This document shows positions 16,355 to 24,305 of a DNA stretch of 64,000 nt, piece by piece. The DNA comes from Fischerella sp. PCC 9605. GTDB taxonomy: Bacteria; Cyanobacteriota; Cyanobacteriia; Cyanobacteriales; Nostocaceae. A program made the translations under genes and the position numbers. The first letter of the stretch is position 1, and every line of letters begins with the position of its first letter. The notes beneath the pieces are model-generated. The model was not told where the DNA came from. It saw nothing but the letters and a program-made list of their open reading frames with translations, and did not search any database. The stretch covers positions 1,765,033-1,829,032 of the forward strand of contig NZ_KI912148.1 of NCBI RefSeq assembly GCF_000517105.1, written 5' to 3'.

Positions 16355-18334
16355 ATGTCAAAAACTCCTGTGAAAAATTCTTTTCTTGCCAACATAACTG
16401 AACGAGAGCTACAAGCAATTAAGCATTTGCCTGATTACTCAAATGTGGAGTCACTGCCAGAAATATGGCCTTTGGTAGCACAACGATTTGGTAATATTGT
16501 TGCCCTGCGCGATCCTCACGCTCAACCGGAAGTAATCCTGACTTATACTCAGTTGTGCCAACAAATTCAACTATTTGCAACTGGATTGCAGGCTTTGGGA
16601 GTACAAGCGGGCGATCGCATTTCTCTGATTTCCGATAATTCTCCCCGCTGGTTTATTGCCGATCAGGGCATTATGACGGCTGGGGCGGTGGATGCGGTGC
16701 GTAGTTCCCAAGCAGAGCGGGAAGAACTCCTGTATATTGTGGCTAACAGTGGCAGCACGGCGCTAGTAGTGCAAGATTTAAAGACACTCAACAAGCTGCG
16801 CGCTCGCCTTGAGGATTTGCCGATTAAATTAGTCGTCTTGCTTTCTGATGAAGCACCACCAGAAGCAGAAACCCTGAAGGTGTATTCCTTTACTCAGTTA
16901 ATGGAAATTGGGGCTAAACACACTTTACAACCAGTCAAGCGCAGCCGCGACTCTCTCGCCACCCTTATTTATACTTCTGGTACTACGGGTAAACCCAAGG
17001 GCGTGATGCTCAGTCATCGCAACTTGATGCACCAAATCGTCGCTATACCAACAGTAGTGCAACCGCAAGGAGGAGATATTGTCCTGAGTATTCTCCCTAC
17101 CTGGCACAGCTATGAGCGGAGTTGCGAGTATTTCTTACTTTCTCTAGGTTGCACGCAAGTTTATACTAACCTGCGTTCGATCAAGCAGGATTTAAAAGAA
17201 TTTAGACCGCATTACATGGTAGCTGTACCGCGTCTTTTAGAATCTATTTACGAAGGAGTGCAAAAGCAGTTTCGCGAACAACCTGCTTCTCGCCAACGCC
17301 TAATTAAATTCTTTCTCGGTATCAGCGAGAAATACATTCAAGCACGGCGGACAGTCGAAGGTTTAGATTTACAGAACCTGAATCCTTCCATAGTTGAGCG
17401 CTTGACAGCTAGTACACAAGCTGCGGCTTTGTCACCCCTACACGCTTTAGGAGAAAAATTAGTCTACAACAAAGTTAGGGAAGCAACAGGAGGAAGAGTT
17501 AAGCAAATGATTAGCGGTGGTGGTGCGCTTCCCAAGCACGTAGATGACTTTTTTGAAATTATTGGTGTAGAGATTTTAGTTGGCTATGGCTTGACCGAAA
17601 CTTCCCCTGTCACCCATGCACGGCGTTATTGGCGAAATTTGCGCGGTTCAGCTGGGCAACCAATACCAGGTACAGAAACTAAAATAGTCGATTCTGAGAC
17701 TCGCAAGGAGTTACCACCTGGGGAAAAGGGTTTGGTGTTGCTGCGAGGGCCGCAAATTATGCAAGGTTATTACCAAAATCCGGAAGCAACAGCCAAAGCA
17801 ATTGATTCTGAAGGCTGGTTTGACAGTGGTGACTTGGGTTGGGTAACACCGCAAAATGACTTGGTTCTGACCGGACGAGCCAAAGATACGATTGTATTAA
17901 CGAATGGGGAAAATATCGAACCGCAACCGATAGAGGATGCTTGTTTGCGATCGCCCTACATAGATCAAATCATGCTTGTTGGGCAAGACCAAAAAAGTCT
18001 GGGTGCTTTAATTGTCCCCAATCTGGAAGCCTTAGAAAAATGGGCAGCAAGTCAGAATCTGCAACTGTGTATAGAGGAGGACAATCTTGCCTCGGCAGCC
18101 AGTCAAAAAATAAACCTGGAGAGTAAAATAATCCAGGATTTGTTTCGGCAAGAATTGAATCGGGAAGTGCAAAACCGTCCTGGTTATCGACCAGACGATC
18201 GCATCGGTCGGTTCAAGCTGATTCTAGAGCCGTTTTCCATTGAAAATGGCATGATGACGCAAAAGCTAAGCATTAAACGACATGTCGTGATGGAACACTA
18301 TCGCGATATTATTAACGGGATGTTTGCCCAATAA
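16355..18334 (+). CDS. aas: Acyl-ACP synthetase / long-chain acyl-CoA synthetase
   Basis: A 659-aa AMP-forming ligase that activates free fatty acids, in cyanobacteria mainly recycling them onto acyl carrier protein at the membrane. Motifs: P-loop YTSGTTGKPKGVMLSHRN (about residues 206-223), GYGLTETSPV, the hinge SGDLGWVTPQNDLVLTGRAKD and the C-terminal catalytic Lys region (QKLSIKRHVV). The length and the N-terminal LPEIWPLVAQRFG block match the single Aas-type enzyme of cyanobacteria. A YlqD gene follows in the same direction 36 bp on. Confidence 0.93.
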   Translation: MSKTPVKNSFLANITERELQAIKHLPDYSNVESLPEIWPLVAQRFGNIVALRDPHAQPEVILTYTQLCQQIQLFATGLQALGVQAGDRISLISDNSPRWFIADQGIMTAGAVDAVRSSQAEREELLYIVANSGSTALVVQDLKTLNKLRARLEDLPIKLVVLLSDEAPPEAETLKVYSFTQLMEIGAKHTLQPVKRSRDSLATLIYTSGTTGKPKGVMLSHRNLMHQIVAIPTVVQPQGGDIVLSILPTWHSYERSCEYFLLSLGCTQVYTNLRSIKQDLKEFRPHYMVAVPRLLESIYEGVQKQFREQPASRQRLIKFFLGISEKYIQARRTVEGLDLQNLNPSIVERLTASTQAAALSPLHALGEKLVYNKVREATGGRVKQMISGGGALPKHVDDFFEIIGVEILVGYGLTETSPVTHARRYWRNLRGSAGQPIPGTETKIVDSETRKELPPGEKGLVLLRGPQIMQGYYQNPEATAKAIDSEGWFDSGDLGWVTPQNDLVLTGRAKDTIVLTNGENIEPQPIEDACLRSPYIDQIMLVGQDQKSLGALIVPNLEALEKWAASQNLQLCIEEDNLASAASQKINLESKIIQDLFRQELNREVQNRPGYRPDDRIGRFKLILEPFSIENGMMTQKLSIKRHVVMEHYRDIINGMFAQ

Positions 18335-18370
18335 GTCCACTGCAAACTAGAAAGTCAACGTAAACCCTTT

Positions 18371-18820
18371 ATGGATGTCTCCAAGCCTCAACTGCTTTTA
18401 AAACGTATTGTCAATATCAAAGCCATTGTCACTCCTCTTTGGAAAGAGGAAGTACAGCAGCAATTGCAAGCCCAGATCAATCAAACTGACCAGCAATTGC
18501 AACAGTTGGACATCCAAGGACAGCGGGCGATCGCAGAAATTCAAAAGCAAAATCTGCAACCGCCCGGTCCTCAAGCCCTCCAACAAATTGAGAATATTCA
18601 ATTCCAGGTCAATCAAAAGAAAAGCGAACTGCTAGAGCAGAAAAATCAAAGTCTGCAAAACCTCCAGCAAGTACAGATGCTTGAGTTAGACCAAGAAGTC
18701 AACCAATTTCAGATGGAAGGCTTTTTCCGAGTAGAACCGGGGGATAACTTAATTAGTAAAATGCAGGTCGAGGTTGTGCTACGCGATGGTGTTGTAGAAG
18801 AAATTCGCGGCGATATCTAG
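18371..18820 (+). CDS. YlqD-family protein
   Basis: A 149-aa protein, mostly coiled coil (Gln-rich helix about residues 25-110), between an N-terminal LLLKRIVNIKAIVTPLWKEE beta-like stretch and a C-terminal EPGDNLISKMQVEVVLRDGVVEEIRG. This matches the YlqD family, of unknown function, found in cyanobacteria and Firmicutes. It is probably cotranscribed with aas. Confidence 0.85.
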   Translation: MDVSKPQLLLKRIVNIKAIVTPLWKEEVQQQLQAQINQTDQQLQQLDIQGQRAIAEIQKQNLQPPGPQALQQIENIQFQVNQKKSELLEQKNQSLQNLQQVQMLELDQEVNQFQMEGFFRVEPGDNLISKMQVEVVLRDGVVEEIRGDI

Positions 18821-18979
18821 GCTTAATTATAGCTTGATGGGGCGCTCTAACTGCCCTCACCTACAATACTTGTCATATCTACTATCGGCTTTTATCGGTG
18901 AGGGGTATGCTAAAAAGCTCCTCACACCACACGTGGTTACTCCTCACTGCTTCTTTGTGCTGATAGCTGCTTTGAACAT

Positions 18980-19501
18980 CTATTGACAGGTAATCATTGC
19001 CAAATCTTTCCTGCCGTTTCTCAACAGACATTGTTCCTGGGAACCAGCCCAAACAATTTGCCACAAAGGGGGTGAACTAGCGAGCAGCGATCGCCCAAAT
19101 GATGTCAACTCAACTCGATACTTAACAGCACTTGTAGCATTTTTTCTCTCTTTCGTTTGCACGATCGTCACAAACGCTTGATTTGGTTGCGGATAAAATA
19201 CCTCTACCTTGCGCGTTCCTCGCTCTGGTGCACTATCGTCAAAGGCATCAAGGGCGAGGGCAGCCGGATCGCTACCTTGGAGAACTGACTTAATACTACC
19301 AAGTGGTATGGGTTTATACTTAGCCCGCTCCGGATTTGCCATCACTTCTTGAGCTGAAGCTACAGCAGCGGAGTGCCGCTGTGGTAGATTGTTATTGGCT
19401 ATTGGCGCAGATTGCTGGCGATTAGCAATATAAACCCCAGCGGCAGCGGTGGCAAAGATACTCAGTATCAAAATTACCAAAATCTTCAACTTTGCCGGCA
19501 T
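18980..19501 (-). CDS. Hypothetical protein with N-terminal membrane anchor
   Basis: A 173-aa protein with one hydrophobic segment (LKILVILILSIFATAAAGVY) directly after the start, so it is probably anchored with its body in the periplasm. The remainder includes VEVFYPQPNQAFVTIVQTKE and YRVELTSFGRSLLASSPPLW, and a C-terminal half with two cysteines (QCLL, ITCQ). No domain recognised. Convergent with ylqD, divergent from pdhC. Confidence 0.75.
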   Translation of the reverse strand: MPAKLKILVILILSIFATAAAGVYIANRQQSAPIANNNLPQRHSAAVASAQEVMANPERAKYKPIPLGSIKSVLQGSDPAALALDAFDDSAPERGTRKVEVFYPQPNQAFVTIVQTKERKNATSAVKYRVELTSFGRSLLASSPPLWQIVWAGSQEQCLLRNGRKDLAMITCQ

Positions 19502-19736
19502 AAAAAATTAACAAGCACTTTCAAGCAGTTTAGTTAATCAAATTTGAATTTTAAATTGAAGTATGACTTTACTTCCTCCTTCTTTTGAGTAATTGTTCTG
19601 ATGTAACTAGCCGTGATAAGAAATACAAATTAATAGACCATCAGGTAATAGAATAGTTCCTCGCGTCTCTGGTCAAGATACAATTCGATCTGGCAAAAGC
19701 TGTTAAATTTTACAAGATTATCGATTCGCCCTCCCT

Positions 19737-21050
19737 ATGAGCATTCACGAAATATTCATGCCCGCACTTAGTTCCACCATGACCGAAGGTAAAATTGTCT
19801 CTTGGGTGAAATCGACCGGGGACAAAGTGGAAAAAGGCGAAACAGTGGTGGTTGTCGAGTCAGATAAGGCAGATATGGATGTGGAATCCTTTTATGAAGG
19901 ATATTTAGCCCACATCATTGTACAAGCTGGTGAAACTGCGCCCGTGGGAGCAGCGATCGCTCTGTTGGCAGAAACCGAAGCCGAAATTGAAACAGCGAAG
20001 TCTCAAGCCCAAGGCGCTGGTGCTGCTAAAGCTGAAACTACTGCTGCCGCTGCTCCCAGGCAAACGGCAGATACAGCCGCAGTCGCAACACCTGTCTTGG
20101 CGGCTCAAAACGGCTCTAATCATCGTTCCGGGAGAATCGTAGCTTCACCGCGCGCCCGCAAATTAGCCAAGGAACTGAAAGTTGATTTGAGTAGTATTCC
20201 TGGCAGTGGTCCCTACGGTCGGATTGTTGCCGAAGATGTGGAAGCAGCAGTTGGCAAACCTAGCCCACAACCTGCTACACCAACCCCAGTAACACCACCA
20301 CCAGCCGCTGCCCCAGTCGCACCAGCACCAGCTGCCCAACCAACACCCGCGCCCATGCCAGCAGTTGCGGCTGTTCCAGGTCAAGTAGTGCCTCTTACTA
20401 CCTTGCAAAATGCCGTAGCGCGGAATATGGTTGCCAGCTTATCCGTGCCTGTAATCCATGTGGGTTACACCATTACTACTGATGCACTAGACCAGCTTTA
20501 CAAACAGATTAAATCCAAGGGTGTGACAATGACTGCGCTACTAGCAAAAGCCGTAGCGGTGACATTGCAAAAACACCCACTGATCAATGCCAACTATTCA
20601 GACCAAGGAATTGTCTATCCTTCTAGCATCAACATTGCTGTAGCAGTGGCAATGGATGATGGGGGATTGATTACTCCTGTTTTACAAAATGCCGATCAAT
20701 TGGATATCTATTCTCTATCTCGCACTTGGAAGTCTTTGGTAGAACGCGCCAGAGCCAAAAAGCTACAACCAGAAGAGTACAGCACTGGTACATTTACAAT
20801 ATCGAATTTGGGCATGTTTGGCGTAGACAGATTTGATGCGATTCTACCCCCCGGACAAGGTTCAATAATAGCGATCGGGGCATCTCGACCGCAAGTAGTA
20901 GCAACAGCCGATGGCATGTTTGGTGTTAAGCAACAAATGCAGGTGAACATTACCTGTGACCACCGCATTATTTATGGTGCTCCCGCAGCTGCATTCTTGC
21001 AAGATTTAGCGAAATTGATTGAGACCAATCCTCAATCTTTAACCATGTAA
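19737..21050 (+). CDS. pdhC: Pyruvate dehydrogenase E2 (dihydrolipoamide acetyltransferase)
   Basis: The 437-aa E2 core of the pyruvate dehydrogenase complex, transferring acetyl from lipoate to CoA. Domains: lipoyl domain 1-80 with the lipoyl-lysine motif VESDKADMDVESF; an Ala/Pro-rich linker; a peripheral-subunit-binding domain (VASPRARKLAKELKVDLSSIPGSGPYGRI-type, about 130-170); a second Ala/Pro linker; and a catalytic domain ending TCDHRIIYGAPAAAFL with the catalytic DHR. Only one lipoyl domain is present, as is usual in cyanobacteria. E1 and E3 genes are not here. A strong terminator follows at 21080. Confidence 0.95.
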   Translation: MSIHEIFMPALSSTMTEGKIVSWVKSTGDKVEKGETVVVVESDKADMDVESFYEGYLAHIIVQAGETAPVGAAIALLAETEAEIETAKSQAQGAGAAKAETTAAAAPRQTADTAAVATPVLAAQNGSNHRSGRIVASPRARKLAKELKVDLSSIPGSGPYGRIVAEDVEAAVGKPSPQPATPTPVTPPPAAAPVAPAPAAQPTPAPMPAVAAVPGQVVPLTTLQNAVARNMVASLSVPVIHVGYTITTDALDQLYKQIKSKGVTMTALLAKAVAVTLQKHPLINANYSDQGIVYPSSINIAVAVAMDDGGLITPVLQNADQLDIYSLSRTWKSLVERARAKKLQPEEYSTGTFTISNLGMFGVDRFDAILPPGQGSIIAIGASRPQVVATADGMFGVKQQMQVNITCDHRIIYGAPAAAFLQDLAKLIETNPQSLTM

Positions 21051-21448
21051 GTGAAAATACTACTTTAATAACCAATTTTAAGACTTGGAGAATGCAAACC
21101 CCAAGTCTTTTTCAATGCCTGAATAAAAAAGGTCATCGGGCAAGGGGCATCGGAAAAACAAGAGGGGGAAGGGGAAAAGGGGAGCCAGCGCGTTGCGGAG
21201 GTTCCACGCCACGTGCTTTATGCCGGGAAACCATGCACGGCAGTCGCACCCTGCACCGAAGCCGCTCTGCGGGCGTCTACATGGGGGGAACCCCCTATAA
21301 GTGCGCGCTGCCTCACCACCGCAGTGGCTCCTCCGTTGTAGCGACTGGCAACAAAGGTGAAAGGTGAAAGGTTAATAAATTCCTTTACCCTTTACCCTTT
21401 TCCCAATGCCCTATTCCCTAAAAATAAATTTATAAAAAAGTTTTCTTG
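21051..21448. repeat. Spacer built of repeat families
   Basis: After the pdhC terminator, 21115-21420 is composed of 'gggg/aaggg' units, a long copy of the GCCAGYCGCT...GGGGGAACCCCC element (about 21183-21352), then the complementary 'accctttaccctttt' tract. No gene is credible here. Confidence 0.75.
21080..21112 (+). terminator. Rho-independent terminator after pdhC
   Basis: aagacttgg (21080-21088), 12-nt loop, ccaagtctt (21101-21109), then a T-run. A perfect 9-bp stem 30 bp after the pdhC stop. Confidence 0.9.
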
Positions 21449-22183
21449 TTAAATAGTGGCTATATTTGCCGTTGACATTGCTACTTCGCTGGCGCGGTCT
21501 TGCCTTTGCTTCACTTGGTTGGTAGCAAAATGCTTATCAATAAGTGCAGGAACTTGTGTAGCTTGAATGTGACTGTAGCGGGTTTTATCAGGCATAACTA
21601 AATTGGGCCCTGCCTTGCAGTTTTTCATACAACCAGTCGCTTTGATCGTCACCTGATCTTCTAAACCGCGATCGCTCAAAGCTGATTGTAAAGCCTGACA
21701 CATAGCTTTGCCACCACGCTTCATGCAATCAGACTTTTGACATACCAAAATGGTAGCGACTTTAGTTGGTTGTGGCTTGGCGTCAGTAATTGATGGGGTG
21801 ATAGGGAGATGGGGTGGTGGGGAGGAAGAATTTCTTCCACTTTCCCACTCTCCCAACGCCAGGTGCTTTATCCCGGAGAACCCGTCCACCGCACTGGCTC
21901 CTCTTCCCCTCTCCGAAGACGCCGCCATGACTCGCTCAGCTTTTAACTTAAGCGTACCTGTTTTGCGATCGTATTTTTTTTCACCTACAACTTGCAGCCA
22001 AATACCTGGTGGTAAACGCCAATCAAAAGCTATCCGTAAATGTTTAGCTAGCTTGACGTAACACTCTCCCTCAGAAGTCGCCAGTAGTAAACCTTTGAGT
22101 TTATAACCATCTTTGATAACAAAATCGAGGAACCTTCCCTCAAGACAAAATGCGGTTGTTTCAGTTTCGTGGGAATTACTCAT
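21449..22183 (-). CDS. Thioredoxin-like [2Fe-2S] ferredoxin-domain protein
   Basis: A 244-aa protein. The C-terminal ~80 residues form a thioredoxin-like [2Fe-2S] domain: ILVCQKSDCMKRGGKAMCQ, then IKATGCMKNCKAGPNLVM, giving four candidate ligand cysteines. The N-terminal ~90 residues (FLDFVIKDGYKLKGLLLATSEGECYVKLAK) are a separate beta-rich domain typical of cyanobacterial homologues. Between them, residues about 85-135 are repeat-derived (RGRGASAVDGFSGIKHLALG, then a Pro/Ser-rich run). The role is probably redox signalling or electron transfer; partner unknown. Confidence 0.85.
   Translation of the reverse strand: MSNSHETETTAFCLEGRFLDFVIKDGYKLKGLLLATSEGECYVKLAKHLRIAFDWRLPPGIWLQVVGEKKYDRKTGTLKLKAERVMAASSERGRGASAVDGFSGIKHLALGEWESGRNSSSPPPHLPITPSITDAKPQPTKVATILVCQKSDCMKRGGKAMCQALQSALSDRGLEDQVTIKATGCMKNCKAGPNLVMPDKTRYSHIQATQVPALIDKHFATNQVKQRQDRASEVAMSTANIATI
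21783..21935. repeat. Composite repeat inserted within the [2Fe-2S] gene
   Basis: Contains 'ggggagatggggtggtgggg', its complementary 'tcccactctccc', and a copy of the gccaggtgctt...cactggctcc element seen in spacers at 21.2 and 43.0 kb. It is read through in frame for about 50 codons. Confidence 0.7.
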
Positions 22184-22257
22184 TGTCTTGACCTATTTTT
22201 TACAAACACAAGCAATCTAGCGAGATATCACTGGGAATTGTTGGTGGTGAATGAATG

Positions 22258-22509
22258 CTACCAACACAGTTCCAACGCCCAAATCAATGCTTGCCGAGGG
22301 GCTGTGAATTGCCGCATGACACTCCAAAGTTGAATAGCTGTGTAAGCATTGTCAATTTGAACTGTCAATGGCTGGTTAGTCTCGCACCAGCAGGGAATAT
22401 CTAGTTCCCGCAAGCGTTGATAGACCTGCCAGCGGTCTGCCCAATTCACTTCTATAACGTGCTTTACTTCTAGTTCTGAACTGAAAGACTTCAAGATTGC
22501 CGCCCTCAA
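22258..22509 (-). CDS. Conserved-looking hypothetical protein, 78-83 aa
   Basis: A compact alpha/beta protein (VKHVIEVNWADRWQVYQRLR, LDIPCWCETNQPLTVQIDN) rich in Trp and Cys. No ATG is available. TTG at 22509 gives 83 aa; TTG at 22494 gives 78 aa (MKSFSSELEVK) and has GAGGG eight bases upstream, so it is the better start. No known domain recognised. It lies 75 bp upstream of the [2Fe-2S] gene in the same direction and may share its transcript. Confidence 0.6.
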   Translation of the reverse strand: MRAAILKSFSSELEVKHVIEVNWADRWQVYQRLRELDIPCWCETNQPLTVQIDNAYTAIQLWSVMRQFTAPRQALIWALELCW

Positions 22510-23133
22510 AGTGCAATAAACTCGCAGTAACTACTGCGATCTGATTCCTTGATAAGGATATTTTTGGAAGTTGAACTCCTTAGAACAGCATAACCTAAGT
22601 GCAAACTTTTCTCAGTAGTTTTTGCAAAAAAATCTCAATCATACCTAATAACAGGAGAAGGGTGGAGCTAGGAAAAGAAATAAAGAGTAATGGCAAGATT
22701 AGGTAAATAAATCCCCAATTAAAAACTCAAAGTTCAAAATTATTAGCATTTACTCATCCCCGAACTGTCCAGCAGTAGAAGATTAAAGGGGACTGGGGAT
22801 AGGGGATAAGGGATAAGTAATTTCCCGATCCCCTATCCCCGATCCCCAACCTTCTGCCTTGTCAGATAAGATTAATGAAAATTTTTACCTTTTCTACTGA
22901 CTCTGGCTTCTGCTTCCTTTGTTCTAGCTTTTCTACCTCCTACATTCTTCCTCCTCAAAAATATCAAGCTGTTTGATGATATGTATTTGCGATAAGAAAT
23001 AAAAGCAGAAGTTTTATACAGTTAAAAAAATCAAAGTTTTATAATATTTTTAGAGCTTGTTTTCATTTTTGAAATGCTAATATGTAAAGACTAAGCGGTT
23101 AGAATGCATAACTGCTCAAAAGCGAGGAGAACA
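22510..23133. other. Long spacer upstream of dps
   Basis: No gene recognised. Positions 22790-22849 form a G-rich/C-rich inverted repeat (ggggataggggataaggg against tcccgatcccctatcccc). The AT-rich 22980-23120 should hold the dps promoter. Confidence 0.5.
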
Positions 23134-23688
23134 ATGTCTGAAACGCAAACTTTGTTACAAGATTTTGGTCAGGTTTATGACAATCCTGTACTGCTAGATC
23201 GCAGTGTCACTGCTCCAGTTTGTGAAGGATTTAACGTTGTCTTAGCTAGTTTTCAAGGCCTGGCCTTACAATACCAAAAGCATCATTTTGTAGTTGAAGG
23301 CGCAGAATTCTACTCTCTGCACGAGTTTTTTAACGAAAGTTATAAAGAAATACAAGAACACATCCATGATATTGGTGAGCGCCTAAATGGATTGGGAGGC
23401 GTGCCAGTTGCAACCTTCGCCAAATTAGCGGAATTATGCTGCTTTGAGCAAGAAGTGGATGGTGTCTTTTCCTGCCGTAACATGGTAGAAAATGATCTCA
23501 AGGCAGAGCAAGCGATGATTAAGTTGATTCGCAGCCAAGCTGCTCAAGCAGAAAGCTTAGGCGATCGCGCTACACGCTATCTCTACGAAAAAATCCTTCT
23601 GGAAACTGAAGAAAGAGCTTACCATTTGGCTCACTTCCTTGCCAAAGACAGCTTAACCTTAGGATTTGTTCAACGTGTTCAAAATTAA
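23134..23688 (+). CDS. dps: Dps-family ferritin-like DNA-protection protein
   Basis: A 184-aa ferritin-like four-helix protein forming a 12-mer that oxidises and stores iron and protects DNA from peroxide. The ferroxidase signature [20 protein letters not shown]...[18 protein letters not shown] is present. ATG 23134 ([12 protein letters not shown]) has AGGAG eight bases upstream; an upstream in-frame ATG at 23104 lacks one. Monocistronic, followed by a strong terminator. Confidence 0.95.
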   Translation: MSETQTLLQDFGQVYDNPVLLDRSVTAPVCEGFNVVLASFQGLALQYQKHHFVVEGAEFYSLHEFFNESYKEIQEHIHDIGERLNGLGGVPVATFAKLAELCCFEQEVDGVFSCRNMVENDLKAEQAMIKLIRSQAAQAESLGDRATRYLYEKILLETEERAYHLAHFLAKDSLTLGFVQRVQN

Positions 23689-23762
23689 CATCCTAATTAT
23701 CTTAAGCTGTCTTTCCTAGACTGAAGGAAAAGTTGCAAGTGTTAGTTCTGAATAAATTATAA

Positions 23763-23803
23763 AAAAAGGCAGAGATAAGCACATTTATCTCTCTGCCTTT
23801 TTT
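23763..23803 (+). terminator. Rho-independent terminator after dps
   Basis: aaaaaggcagagataa paired with ttatctctctgccttttt, with a 2-nt bulge, then a T-run. A-rich on the other side, so possibly bidirectional. Confidence 0.9.
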
Positions 23804-23809
23804 ATTTAT

Positions 23810-23851
23810 GTATCTAAAAATACACACTATTAAAATCAAAAATTTTATTAT
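23810..23851 (+). promoter_or_regulatory. NtcA-like promoter pattern upstream of carB
   Basis: GTA (23810-23812), 8 nt, TAC (23821-23823), 22 nt, TATTAT (23846-23851). This is the exact class II NtcA arrangement, GTA-N8-TAC-N22-TA-N3-T. Ten bases further lies a dyad ATGAGTA-AA-TACTCAT (23861-23876). It would give a ~450-nt leader before carB. The region is AT-rich, so chance is possible. Confidence 0.45.
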
Positions 23852-24305
23852 TGCTTTACTATGAGTAAATACTCATATCTAAAAGAGTCTATAATTATAA
23901 AACTTAATTTATATATAGATAAAAATCAATTGCTATTTTATTGAGAACAATAACTAATAAATCTCAAATTAATCTAAAACAACTGATAAATTACAGCATG
24001 ACTACTACACACAATTTAGACATACAAAAGCAGTAGAAAATGAACTCAAAATCTAAAAAATAAAGTGAAACAGTAAATTAATTACGCTTTTAGCCATGAA
24101 ATTTTCCTATCTTTGTGCGATCGCCTAAGCTAGAGAAGACTACAGAATAAAATGCTTGGAACACTAGAAAAATCAACAAGAGTGCCTTTTCCTGACCAGG
24201 TCTCTGTCATTAAATGTAGAAAAGTTGATAACAAACAGCATTAGTAGTGGGTAAAGACCCTTAAAATAATCAGGATTTGTATTCTCATACTCCAAAGCAA
24301 CGACT

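Larger units (their letters stand above)
23689..24305. other. AT-rich region between dps and carB
   Basis: No gene recognised apart from a 27-codon reading frame at 23861 that is too short to support. It holds the dps terminator, an NtcA-like promoter pattern and a 16-bp dyad, listed separately. Confidence 0.5.

Noticed and set aside
21092-21367. 91-codon plus-strand frame
   Set aside because: It begins within the pdhC terminator and is made of spacer repeats.
23861-23943. 27-codon frame starting at the dyad downstream of the NtcA-like site
   Set aside because: Very short, Ile/Leu/Lys/Tyr-rich as expected of random AT-rich DNA, and no ribosome site.
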